A DNA stretch of 64,000 nt from DASRJW01 sp964567755 (GTDB lineage Bacteria; Krumholzibacteriota; Krumholzibacteriia; G020349025): NCBI GenBank assembly GCA_964567755.1, contig CAZMNW010000015.1:62001-126000 (forward strand). Reading direction: 5' to 3'. Below, in pieces: positions 35,830 through 44,255 of this stretch. Both the position numbers and the translations under genes were made by a program. Under the pieces are notes generated by a model. It was not told the DNA's origin, ran no database searches, and was given only the letters and a program-made list of their open reading frames with translations. Within the stretch, counting starts at the first letter, position 1. The number at the start of each line of letters is the position of its first letter.

Positions 35830-35970
35830 CGTGACCGCAGAAGTTCCTCCGAGACGGCGTCACGAGCGCGCCCGCGAGCGCAGGAGGCGCGAGCAGCGCT
35901 CGTGCCGAGCGACGAGCGCGCAGGAGCGCGCGCGAGGAGCGTCCGTCTCGGAGGAACTTCTGCGGTCACG
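35830..35970. repeat. Large perfect inverted repeat (28-bp arms)
   Basis: Arms at 35830-35857 and 35943-35970 are perfectly complementary over 28 bases, separated by an 85-base GC-rich spacer that itself nests a hairpin around 35890-35902 (CGAGC and GCTCG about AGC). The element sits between the minus-strand pyruvyl-transferase and acyl-ligase genes. It could form a very stable RNA hairpin or a DNA cruciform. Both strands carry small Arg-rich ORFs that span it; these look fortuitous. Confidence 0.9.
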
Positions 35971-35980
35971 GCGTCTCCTT

Positions 35981-37387
35981 TCACACGTAGGCGGTTACCA
36001 GTTCCTGCAGGTCGCGGCCGAGCGGCGGCAGGTACTCATCCCAAGAATACTTACCCTGGCGTATGGGGAACTCGGGATAATGCTGCTGCACTCGGGCTTC
36101 GAGATGGACTCCCATTTGGGCCATCGTTTGCAGACTTCGCACCACGGTGCGGGCGATGCCGTCGCGAACCTCGGCCCGCTCGCGATCCAGGGCCCGCAAC
36201 ATCGCAAACAACTTGTCGGCCAGCTCCGGATCGTCCACCTGCAGCAACAAGTGCTCGTGCCCGCGCTCGGCCATGAGATTCCGGATGCGTTCGTCCATGG
36301 TGACTCCGGCCGAAGCCACGAGGCCAGGCATGCTGGTGACGATGCCATGATAGCGCGACGACACCATCAAGTGGCAGGCGCGCAGGATACTCACCAGCTG
36401 GTACATGTCGTGATCGTGCGACGAGATCACTGGAGCGCCGAGAACCGCGCCCATGCGGCGGCAGGCATCGATGTCGAGCATCTCCATGGCGGCCAGCACC
36501 ACGAAGACGTCCTTTTCGTGCCGGAATCGGTCCACGGCCCGCGTCATGCCGTCGAGATAGCGGGCGTATGCGGCGTCCACGTGCGGCCCGGCACGGTGGA
36601 AGTAGATCGAGCGATAGTGACTGTTGGCGTAAGCACCGGTAAGCGCGCGGGCGCCGGCTTTGACCAACGATGGCTGCACTGGCCACCAGAACGGATTGAT
36701 CGGGCAGACGACGAGCACGGTGGAGGAGCCATCCCAACCGAGATCGCGCAGCGCCCGGCGGCCGTAGTCCGGACCGTGGGGCTCGAAGGTCCACGCAGTG
36801 TCGGTCCCGACCTCGGTCATGATGCCAAACCGACGCAGGATGGTGGCGGATTCGGCGTTGCGTGTGATGACGAATGCACGCCGGCCATATCGCCGCAACA
36901 TGCGACGGACGGGCGCATCCATGGCACCGGCCTCGGCGCCGTAGCCCACGGCCAGCTTGTTCTGGGCCGAGGCGATTCCGAGCGCGCCGACCATCATCGT
37001 GGTGAGCGCGTTGGCGAACTTGCTCTTGAACATCGATCCTTCGCAGGTGACGACTCCGTGGTGTTTCGGAACCTCCCGGAACAAGAAGGCGGGAAAGACA
37101 GCGGGCAACTTCACCTGGTGCGCGTCGCCGAAGTAGCCGCGCGAAAGCGCGAAGTTCTGGCTCAAGACCGTGAGCTCGATTTTCTCCTCGCCGAGGACAC
37201 GTCGCACCTGGCGCAACATTTCCTCCACGCGCACGTCGGCGCCGGTGTTGCGCGTGCCGTTGTAACCGGCGAAGAGCAGCTTGAGCCTCGTCCCCGGCGT
37301 CCACGGCTTCCCGGCTCCGAGAGCCCAGCGCATCTTGGACAGCTCGATGAGCCCGCTCATCCACCCGATGAGGAGTTCGTCCATCAT
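35981..37387 (-). CDS. Polysaccharide pyruvyl transferase family protein
   Basis: 468 residues; ATG 37387 (or 37384) overlaps the SDR stop as ATGA/TGATG. The N-terminal Rossmann-like half has LLFAGYNGTRNTGADVRVEE and a later VGTDTAWTFEPHGPDYG; the second half has the sugar-transferase-like VISSHDHDMYQL and CHLMVSSRYHGIVTSMPG, which matches the motif of pyruvyl transferases (S-x-R-x-H-G/A). These enzymes usually attach pyruvate ketals to sugars. In a lipid operon it may modify a glycolipid head group, but with no glycosyltransferase alongside, the true acceptor is open. Confidence 0.85.
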   Translation of the reverse strand: MMDELLIGWMSGLIELSKMRWALGAGKPWTPGTRLKLLFAGYNGTRNTGADVRVEEMLRQVRRVLGEEKIELTVLSQNFALSRGYFGDAHQVKLPAVFPAFLFREVPKHHGVVTCEGSMFKSKFANALTTMMVGALGIASAQNKLAVGYGAEAGAMDAPVRRMLRRYGRRAFVITRNAESATILRRFGIMTEVGTDTAWTFEPHGPDYGRRALRDLGWDGSSTVLVVCPINPFWWPVQPSLVKAGARALTGAYANSHYRSIYFHRAGPHVDAAYARYLDGMTRAVDRFRHEKDVFVVLAAMEMLDIDACRRMGAVLGAPVISSHDHDMYQLVSILRACHLMVSSRYHGIVTSMPGLVASAGVTMDERIRNLMAERGHEHLLLQVDDPELADKLFAMLRALDRERAEVRDGIARTVVRSLQTMAQMGVHLEARVQQHYPEFPIRQGKYSWDEYLPPLGRDLQELVTAYV

Positions 37388-38616
37388 GGCCGTTCGCCAG
37401 TGGGAGCGGAAGACGCCGCGGGCATCCGCGCCAGTGTGTCGCGAACGCCGTCATTGGCTGTGTCGTGCGTCCCGCGAGTCGACGCCGTCGCGGAGGCGAG
37501 GTCGGCGGGCCATTCCTGGGCGGGATACTGAAAGCGTACCGCGGTGGCAAAACGCAACAAGCCGAGGCTGTACTCGGAAAAGCGCCGTGGTTCGCACCCG
37601 CGCTCGGCAACGATCCGCTGGTTGTCGAACACCGTGTTCCAGTAGAGATACGGCAAGAACACCTTGAGCAGCGATCCTACCTGGCCGGCGCGTGTGCCAC
37701 GCCGTGCCGCGAGTGCATTCACGACAGCATCGAAAGGCCGGCGCATGAACGGTGCGTACAGTGGCCGGCGGTTGCCGCGAGCTGCGGCCAGCGCGTCGGT
37801 CAGCTGGCGGAAAGTCTGCGCGCCCGTGCCGGAAGAAAGATGGTACGTGTCGTGCGCAGGCTTGTCCTTCAGGTGCAGGGTGGAAATGGAATCGGCGACG
37901 AACTCCACCGGCACGATGTCGACGCGATGCCGAGGATCGAAGGGCAGCACGGGCAACCCGGCCAAGAACACGAAGGCGCGCACCATATCGAATTGCGAGG
38001 TCTCACCGCGACGGCTGTCGCCCAGCACGATGCTGGGACGGAACACGAGATGGCTCGTGTCGTGCGGCAGCAGTTCGTGCAGCATGTGTTCGCAGAACTT
38101 CTTCGTGCGCGCGTAGGGGTCGTAATCCGATCGCGCCCAGTCGATGGCCTGGTCCTCGGTCACGACTTCATCTTGCCGCTGGCCGGCGACGGCCACGGTG
38201 CTCACGTGGCTGAAACGGCGCAGGCCGTTGCACGCATGAATGCGCCGGGCGAGTTGCAGAGCTTCCAGCGTGCCACGTAGGTTGACGTTGAGGCAGCTCT
38301 TCTCGGAACGGCGATTGAGCGAGGCGGCGCAATGAATGATCGACTCGGTCGATTGCACCAGGCGCTCGTACTCTCCGGATTCCAAGCCGAAGCAGCCGTC
38401 GGTCAAATCGCCACGGAAAACATGGATGCGCTGGCGCAAATGCTCGTGGAAAGTGGGGAAGTCGAGGTGCAACTGCAGCGCTTGCCACAGACGGCGATCG
38501 GCCTCCGCCGCATCGCGTGCACGCACCAGGAGATTGAGTGACTGGCCTTGCGCGAGGAGGTTGGCGGCGACGTGCGCGCCGATGTAGCCGGTGGCGCCGC
38601 TCAGGAAAATCGCCAT
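37384..38616 (-). CDS. Extended SDR / thioester-reductase-like NAD(P)-dependent enzyme
   Basis: 410 residues. ATG 38616 shares one base with the stop of the upstream reductase (TAATG), so the two are translationally coupled. NAD(P)-binding GATGYIG lies at residues 7-13, with the catalytic YxxxK in YDPYARTKKF and DIVPVEFVADSI later. This is the pattern of carboxylic-acid-reductase/thioester-reductase C-terminal domains and of extended SDRs. With the acyl reductase next door it could reduce an acyl thioester to an aldehyde or alcohol. The last 50 residues are low complexity. Confidence 0.88.
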   Translation of the reverse strand: MAIFLSGATGYIGAHVAANLLAQGQSLNLLVRARDAAEADRRLWQALQLHLDFPTFHEHLRQRIHVFRGDLTDGCFGLESGEYERLVQSTESIIHCAASLNRRSEKSCLNVNLRGTLEALQLARRIHACNGLRRFSHVSTVAVAGQRQDEVVTEDQAIDWARSDYDPYARTKKFCEHMLHELLPHDTSHLVFRPSIVLGDSRRGETSQFDMVRAFVFLAGLPVLPFDPRHRVDIVPVEFVADSISTLHLKDKPAHDTYHLSSGTGAQTFRQLTDALAAARGNRRPLYAPFMRRPFDAVVNALAARRGTRAGQVGSLLKVFLPYLYWNTVFDNQRIVAERGCEPRRFSEYSLGLLRFATAVRFQYPAQEWPADLASATASTRGTHDTANDGVRDTLARMPAASSAPTGERP

Positions 38617-40931
38617 TACGCTCGGGTCCCGATCGTCTCGGCGCCGACGCCGTGTGGCGCCTCGGATGGCACTGGCTCCGGGAGCCGGAAGCGGAAGCGT
38701 GCGCTCGTCTCCAGTGCCCTGCCCTCGATGAGTGGATAACACCACCGGCGCATGGCCGGGATGTGCACGTCCACCCAGTAGCGATGCCAATCGAACTCGC
38801 TGACTTCGCAGGCGAAGGCTGCACGCTCGTCGGCCGGCAGCGCCGCGGACAATACCCGAATGTTCTCGGCTTCGAAGACGTGCTCATTGTAGAGAATGAA
38901 CGGCTCGTAGATTTCCACCAGCTTGGCGATACGTCCCACGGCGCGCTCGGCGCGGGCGAGGTGGGCCCCGAGCGGCGTGGCGGCGAACAGCCGGCGCAGG
39001 CTGCCGAGGATGGCCATGTGGCGCGGCGCCGATAGCGTCTCGTAGCGGCGCTTCGAAACCGGGATCGCGTCCATGTGAGCCTTCCACCATGAAAGGTAGC
39101 TGCGCTGTTCCATGTAGTGCTTGCGGTGCGCCAGACTAGTGAGCTCGATCACGCGTGTCATCCCCAACGGATTGCTGACCGAGCTCGCCATTTGATACAG
39201 CGGCTCGTGACAGCGGCGCACCAGTGCCGCCGCCACCAGTGTCATGCCCTTGCACACCAAGTCCACCGGCACCACATCGAGACACTTGCGTTCGTTCGCC
39301 GGCAGCTGGCGGAAAGTCGTGCCGAGCAACCACGAGAGCGGCGCCGAGGTGTTGATGCCCTCGTTCCAACCGGCGAAAGGTTGATCGAGCGAGGTTTCGA
39401 CGATGGCTGGGCGCACGATGGCGATGGGGAGGCCCTGTCCGCCGCGTAGGAGCAACGATTCGCCAAGGCTCTTGGTGAAAGTGTAGGCATTGGGCCAACC
39501 CAATTCGCGGGCGCGATGCCGGCCGATTTCGGTGAGCACGCGCCGCAGCCAGCCGAAGCGGCTGCCGTTGGACCCCGTGACCTCGAGCGGGGCTTCCAGC
39601 TCGGCCGCGAGCTTGGCGTTCGGGGGCCATTGGCGGGCGTCTTCGATGCGTTGGCGCAGCTCGGCGCGTTCCCGCTCGGCATCGAAGCCGTCCGGCGCGC
39701 GTGGCGCGTAATTCGGCTGCAGATGTTCCGTGATACGACCCTCTTGCTCGCCGACGACGAAGCACGTGGATAGATGCAACAGCGCGGCGCGCTTGCTGCT
39801 GCGGATGAATTCGAGCAGACGCTGCGTTGCGTCGACATTGGCAGCCAGAGCATTGCGCAGATCTGGGTTGAAATCAGTCAGCCCGGAGCTGTTGATGACG
39901 ACATCGACATGACGGCGCAGAGAAGCGAGCGTACCGGCAGCGATGCCGAGGTCGGGCTTGGTCACATCGCCTTCGACGATCTCGACCCGGGAACGGATGA
40001 AATGCGCGAGATCGGTCCCGAATCGCTCGTGCAGACCAGCGAACACCGGGCTTTCTTCCATCATTGTCTCGAAGCGGCGCAACGCGGTAGTGGATTGTTG
40101 TCGCCGAATCAACAGATGGATCTTGCCGATCTCCGGCAAATGCATGAGTACGTGCGCCAACCAGACCTTGCCGATGAAGCCTGTGCCTCCGACGAGCAAC
40201 ACCTGCTTGCCAGCTAGCGTGGCGCGGACGGACAGTTCATGCACGCGCTGTTTGCCGGGGAAGAACACGACCGGCCGCCGCCGCGTCGCGGCGGGCGGCT
40301 GCACCTGCATCACAGCGCGGCGCAGGGTCTCCTTGTCGACACCCAAGTTGGCGCTCAGCTCGTCTGTCGACACCCGCCCGTGTGAATCACGGCTCGCGAG
40401 CTTGGCGATGCCACCGCGGGAGTGCACGATGGGTTCGAGCAACCGTCCGGTGGCGCTCCCATCACGCCACTCCAAGCGGTTGGCGATGAAACGCTCGACA
40501 CCGAGATGACAGGCCAAGGGGCGGACGACGTGTTCCAATCCCTGGCTGATGAGAACGACGGAACCTTCCTGCGCCATCGTGCGCTGCAGCCGTTCGACGC
40601 CGGACTTCTTCAGTCGTTGTTTGAGGAAGATCTCGAAGTATTCCTCGCCGAGAATTTCGAGCCGGTCGCGACTCATGCCAGCCAGACATAAATGCAACAC
40701 ACGGCTCGAGAGCACCGGGGAAGTGGAGTAGAGAAGTACGCGCGCCACCGAGACGCCGTACAACGCCGCGAGACGCTTCCAGCGCTCGGAATAGCGATAG
40801 GCGTTGCGTGCAAAGAAGGCGAGCGGGCTCACGGCACCGAGGTCGAGGAGACTGTCCTCGACGCGCCAGATGATCTCATCCTTGGCCGGCGTGACCTTCA
40901 GTACCACGTGTTGCTCTCCAGACGGGTTCAT
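38616..40931 (-). CDS. Fatty-acyl-CoA reductase with N-terminal pseudo-HAD domain
   Basis: 771 residues, ATG 40931. The C-terminal part is a FAR: GGTGFIG NAD(P) loop (248-254), YTFTKSLGESLL with the YxxxK pair and PAIVETSLDQPFAGW. The N-terminal 170 residues resemble HAD-family phosphatase folds (VVLISQGLEHVVRPLACHLGV; HSRGGIAKL) but the nucleophile motif normally DxDxT is R-V-E-D-S, so no phosphatase activity is expected. Similar HAD-FAR fusions occur in plant and bacterial reductases making fatty alcohols for waxes or ether lipids. It heads the lipid operon. Confidence 0.92.
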   Translation of the reverse strand: MNPSGEQHVVLKVTPAKDEIIWRVEDSLLDLGAVSPLAFFARNAYRYSERWKRLAALYGVSVARVLLYSTSPVLSSRVLHLCLAGMSRDRLEILGEEYFEIFLKQRLKKSGVERLQRTMAQEGSVVLISQGLEHVVRPLACHLGVERFIANRLEWRDGSATGRLLEPIVHSRGGIAKLASRDSHGRVSTDELSANLGVDKETLRRAVMQVQPPAATRRRPVVFFPGKQRVHELSVRATLAGKQVLLVGGTGFIGKVWLAHVLMHLPEIGKIHLLIRRQQSTTALRRFETMMEESPVFAGLHERFGTDLAHFIRSRVEIVEGDVTKPDLGIAAGTLASLRRHVDVVINSSGLTDFNPDLRNALAANVDATQRLLEFIRSSKRAALLHLSTCFVVGEQEGRITEHLQPNYAPRAPDGFDAERERAELRQRIEDARQWPPNAKLAAELEAPLEVTGSNGSRFGWLRRVLTEIGRHRARELGWPNAYTFTKSLGESLLLRGGQGLPIAIVRPAIVETSLDQPFAGWNEGINTSAPLSWLLGTTFRQLPANERKCLDVVPVDLVCKGMTLVAAALVRRCHEPLYQMASSVSNPLGMTRVIELTSLAHRKHYMEQRSYLSWWKAHMDAIPVSKRRYETLSAPRHMAILGSLRRLFAATPLGAHLARAERAVGRIAKLVEIYEPFILYNEHVFEAENIRVLSAALPADERAAFACEVSEFDWHRYWVDVHIPAMRRWCYPLIEGRALETSARFRFRLPEPVPSEAPHGVGAETIGTRA

Positions 40932-41050
40932 CGTAGCAGGCTAGCTCCCGGGCTCCTGTGTGTGGAAACGGCTATCCGGGAAGTGCAGACGCTAACACGG
41001 CGTTCGCAGGCGCGCAAGGACCCTCGAAGCCGGCGTGACGAGAGGGGAAG

Positions 41051-42781
41051 TCAGATCGAGGACAATTGGATGAACGCGCCGACGAGTTCGTCGCGGCGGG
41101 CTTCGTCGAAGCAGCCGGCGATGCGCCATTGCAACGCCGGCAGATCGTCATGCGTGCGGGGGTCCATCTCCGACCAGCCACGGGCGAGTCGATTCAACAT
41201 GTGATCGACGCCGGCGCGGTCGGTCACCGCCACCACGAGCCAGCTGCCACGCTTGGTCGCGAAGACGAGATCCGTGCGCCGCACCTGGCTCGACAGGTAA
41301 TGCTCGATCTCCTGCAGCGCCAGATCCTCAGTCGACGGTTCGGCACGAACGGTGAGCAACGACACGGTGCGCTGGGTTTGGCGCGCTTCCGTGACGCGGC
41401 TCACGTAGAGCGGCAGCAACCTCTCGGGTGCGGCCACCGGGACGGTGAAGGAGAAGACGCTGCCCTTGCCAACTTCGCTGTGCACGTGCACGCGGCCGAA
41501 GTTGAGATGCACGAGCTCTCGCACGATGGTGAGCCCGAGGCCGAAACCCTTGGTGCTGGAGCGCGTGTGGGTATCGAGCTGCTCGAAGCAGCGGAAGATG
41601 CGCTCCAGATGTTCCGGCGGCACGCCCGGGCCATGGTCGGTCACGCCGATGACCAGCTCGTCGCCATGCTCGTCGCGGCGGCACCAGAGCTCGACGATGT
41701 TCCCGGACTCGGAGAACTTGATGGCGTTCAGTCCGAGGTTGACGATGACGCGACTGGCCTTCTGCGGATCGCAGTACACAGCAGGAAGATCCGGTTCGGT
41801 GTCGACGACGAGATCGATCCCGCAGGCGTTCGCCTTGCGCTCGAGCGTGGCGCGGCTCGCGCGCAAGATTTCGACGATGTCGCAGGGTCGCCGCGACGGC
41901 ACCAGGATGTTCGTCTCCAGGCTGCCAATATCCACCAAATCGTTCACCATGACCGCGAGATCGTCGACACGTGTGACAATGGTGTCGAGATACTGGCCTT
42001 GCTCCGCAGTGATGGTGCCCACGAGTTCCTCGTTCAAGGCGATGGCGTATTCGCGAATGACGGTGAGCGGTGTGCGGAATTCGTGTGACACGCGGCTGAC
42101 GAACTCGTGCGCCATCTTGTTCAGCTCACGCAGGCGCGTATTCTGCAGTTCGGCGGTTCTTCGAACCTCAATCAAGTGTTTTTCCTGCTGATCCGCTTCG
42201 CGTTTTTCGTCCTCGAGCTCGCGCCGCAAGGTGTCCGTCACTGCCTGCAGGGTGCGCTCGACCTGGTGCCGCGCCTCGAGCTCGCTCTCGAGCTCGCGGA
42301 CCTCGTCGGTCATGGTCGTGGCCGTTTGGTCCGAACTTTCGATCTGCACTTGCAGGGCGAGATCCAGCTTCCGGCGCCAAGTCACGAGCGAGCGCTGGCG
42401 CAATGTCAGGATCAAGACGAACGCAGTCAATACCACCGGGACCGCGGCGAGCAGGAGGAAGTGCGTCTGGGCCCAGGGCCACCACGATTCGATTTGAGTG
42501 CGGAGCAGTGGCGCGATCGCAAGCGCGAGCCCGGCGGTCGAAAGCACGCTCGCCAAGGCAAGGGATGCCCAGCTGCGATGCATCCAGCGGTCGATCGCCT
42601 CCACGGCCCGCCGGGTCCGGAGTCTCGACTCGGGGTCTTCGAGCGCGGCGCCTGGAAACGAGCCGATGACGATGGGTGCAGCTGGCCGCGGGAGGCGTGT
42701 GTGTTCGCGCTTCTCCCGCTCATCCTGCGGCGGCGGGGCATCGCTCACGGTGGAGGCTTGTTTTTCTGTTGCGCTCACCAT
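41051..42781 (-). CDS. Membrane sensor histidine kinase with C-terminal extra domain
   Basis: 576 residues from ATG 42781. A long charged N-terminus leads to two transmembrane helices (SWASLALASVLSTAGLAL; FLLLAAVPVVLTAFVLILTL), with no obvious periplasmic sensor between. A coiled-coil linker is followed by the H-box SHEFRTPLTVIREYA, N-box NLGLNAIKFSESG and G-boxes DHGPGVPP and KGFGLGLTIV. After the ATPase domain a further 100-residue segment (TVRAEPSTEDLALQEIEHYL ...) looks like a GGDEF-like or PAS-like fold without catalytic residues. The LuxR-type protein transcribed divergently is the likely regulatory partner. Confidence 0.9.
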   Translation of the reverse strand: MVSATEKQASTVSDAPPPQDEREKREHTRLPRPAAPIVIGSFPGAALEDPESRLRTRRAVEAIDRWMHRSWASLALASVLSTAGLALAIAPLLRTQIESWWPWAQTHFLLLAAVPVVLTAFVLILTLRQRSLVTWRRKLDLALQVQIESSDQTATTMTDEVRELESELEARHQVERTLQAVTDTLRRELEDEKREADQQEKHLIEVRRTAELQNTRLRELNKMAHEFVSRVSHEFRTPLTVIREYAIALNEELVGTITAEQGQYLDTIVTRVDDLAVMVNDLVDIGSLETNILVPSRRPCDIVEILRASRATLERKANACGIDLVVDTEPDLPAVYCDPQKASRVIVNLGLNAIKFSESGNIVELWCRRDEHGDELVIGVTDHGPGVPPEHLERIFRCFEQLDTHTRSSTKGFGLGLTIVRELVHLNFGRVHVHSEVGKGSVFSFTVPVAAPERLLPLYVSRVTEARQTQRTVSLLTVRAEPSTEDLALQEIEHYLSSQVRRTDLVFATKRGSWLVVAVTDRAGVDHMLNRLARGWSEMDPRTHDDLPALQWRIAGCFDEARRDELVGAFIQLSSI

Positions 42782-43106
42782 GGTTGCTGCGGCGCCTGCC
42801 CGTCGCGCCGGACGGATTCGGGGTTTCGAATCGGTTTGATTGGTTGGATCGACGCTGGCGGTGCAACCACCCCAGGGGGATCGGTCCCGTGTGCGTGAAG
42901 CAGCAACGTGCGGGCCAAACCAGGCATGGGATGATTGCGATCGGCAGGAGAACCGACGCCGATGGCGGGCATGTGCGATTCCTGGGTCGCCAACTGTTAA
43001 TCCTAAGGGAGGCTCTGCCACGAAGAGCCGATTCGGCTCCGACACTTACAGCGCAGGGCGCGCACGTCGCCTCTGGCCCAGAAGCACATTTTCTAGGGGT
43101 GCCTCC
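42782..43106. other. Divergent regulatory region between sensor kinase and LuxR-type gene
   Basis: 325 bases hold no convincing gene, although the sensor-kinase frame stays open through most of it back to a GTG at 43045 without a ribosome site. It contains an inverted repeat at 43025-43039 (listed separately) and several short GC-rich palindromes, consistent with a promoter/operator region serving both directions. Confidence 0.5.
43025..43039. promoter_or_regulatory. Candidate operator, 7-bp inverted repeat
   Basis: GAGCCGATTCGGCTC is a perfect 7-bp inverted repeat around one base, overlapping another hairpin-forming GGCTCT/AGAGCC pair just upstream. Located 68 bases before the LuxR-type start, it could be a binding site for the LuxR-type protein itself. 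No family consensus is claimed. Confidence 0.3.
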
Positions 43107-43715
43107 GTGAGAATCCTGATCGAGCGGAAACACCCTCTGGCACTGCACGCAGACCAGGGTTCGAATTCGAGCTCCCAATCGGCGTTGCGAATGGAGGTCC
43201 ACGCGGGAGGAGACCTCTGGGAAAAAGCGGTCGCCGAGGGTGCCGACGCAGTCGTGGTCGAAGTTGCCGCGGCGGTGCCCGCTCACGGCGCACGCGCGAG
43301 AGTCGAATCGACGACGCGCACGCTCGTCTTGTGCCTGCACCCCGTGGACGAACCCCTCGGGTCGCAGGCGATCGTCGCGACGGCGTGCGCGTTCCTTCTC
43401 ACCAGCGCCGCAGCGGCCGACGTCTACCGCGTCGTGGCCGAGGCACATGTACGCACCTGCGCTCGCGCCAGCCCACCCCGAGCGCCTGGCCTGGTAGCGG
43501 CGACGACCGGGCCGCTCGGGGCTCTATCGGCTCGGGAACAGCTGATCCTGACTTTCCTCGCCCAGGAAAAGACCTCCAAGGAGATCGCCGCCGCTCTGGG
43601 GATTTCAGCGCGCACGGTCGATGCCCATCGATCCGCGCTGATGAAGAAGCTCGGCGTGCAGAGCACCGTGGGGCTTGCCTGCTACGCCGTGGGGGCGGGT
43701 CTCGTCGGACCGTGA
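43107..43715 (+). CDS. LuxR-type HTH response regulator-like transcription factor
   Basis: 202 residues from GTG 43107 (RILIERKHPL). The C-terminal LSAREQLILTFLAQEKTSKE and IAAALGISARTVDAHRSALM form a GerE/LuxR four-helix HTH. The N-terminal half has a Rossmann-like pattern (MEVHAGGDLWEKAVAEGADA; TRTLVLCLHPVDEPLGSQ) of a receiver domain but I see no clear phospho-acceptor Asp triad, so this may be a pseudo-receiver. It is divergent from the sensor kinase and probably its target regulator. Confidence 0.82.
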   Translation: MRILIERKHPLALHADQGSNSSSQSALRMEVHAGGDLWEKAVAEGADAVVVEVAAAVPAHGARARVESTTRTLVLCLHPVDEPLGSQAIVATACAFLLTSAAAADVYRVVAEAHVRTCARASPPRAPGLVAATTGPLGALSAREQLILTFLAQEKTSKEIAAALGISARTVDAHRSALMKKLGVQSTVGLACYAVGAGLVGP

Positions 43716-43883
43716 GGTGCGCTGGACATGCGCTCCGGCGACAATCGCGAGCTCGAGCGACTGCTTTGGCGCGCAGGGGTGTCACACTAGACACGTGAAC
43801 CACTTGTCAAAGGTCGCCCGTCCGGCGTCTAGTTCATGTATTCGCCACATGTCCTGTGTTCACTTCGACCCTTGGAGGGAAAA

Positions 43884-44219
43884 ATGCGCAAGTCGCCACT
43901 TGGAGGATTGGTCTCGAGCCTCGCATTCGTCCTGGCGTGCGAGGATTCGACAGGACCGCAGCAGGTCGGGAGGGTGAAGATCGATCCGGAAGCCGGCCTA
44001 GCTGCTGTGCCTCAGATCGTGGAGTTCGACCAGGAAACGGGTCGCATCACCATCCTGGACCAGAATCTCAGCAACCAGCTGCGGGATTTCTATGGCGTCA
44101 GGCCCGGCACTGCGGGCTCGGGCGAGGCGGTCATCGTCTTCGTCGGGTCGGCATCGAAGACACGGCAAGATGGCGACGCCATTGACGGCGGCGACATCAT
44201 CGTCAACCTGCGCTGCTGA
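43884..44219 (+). CDS. Small lipoprotein upstream of a radical SAM gene (possible modified-peptide precursor)
   Basis: 111 residues, ATG 43884 with GGAGGG directly upstream. A signal segment ending FVLAC is a lipobox. The mature part (DPEAGLAAVPQIVEFDQETG, then NQLRDFYGVRPG) ends in DGGDIIVNLRC, i.e. a terminal Cys. The radical SAM gene starts 36 bases later in the same direction. Precursors of radical-SAM-modified peptides are often small with such neighbours, but lipid-anchored precursors are unusual, so the connection is an inference from adjacency. Confidence 0.6.
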   Translation: MRKSPLGGLVSSLAFVLACEDSTGPQQVGRVKIDPEAGLAAVPQIVEFDQETGRITILDQNLSNQLRDFYGVRPGTAGSGEAVIVFVGSASKTRQDGDAIDGGDIIVNLRC

Positions 44220-44255
44220 TGAAATCGCCGGTGGTGAGGCAATGAAGGAAGACAA

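Noticed and set aside
35799..35984. 61-codon Arg-rich minus-strand ORF spanning the palindrome
   Set aside because: Composition follows the inverted repeat and GC-rich spacer; no ribosome site or protein-like pattern.
35270..37531. 753-codon open frame on the plus strand
   Set aside because: Antisense to the acyl ligase and pyruvyl-transferase genes, which have clear family motifs.
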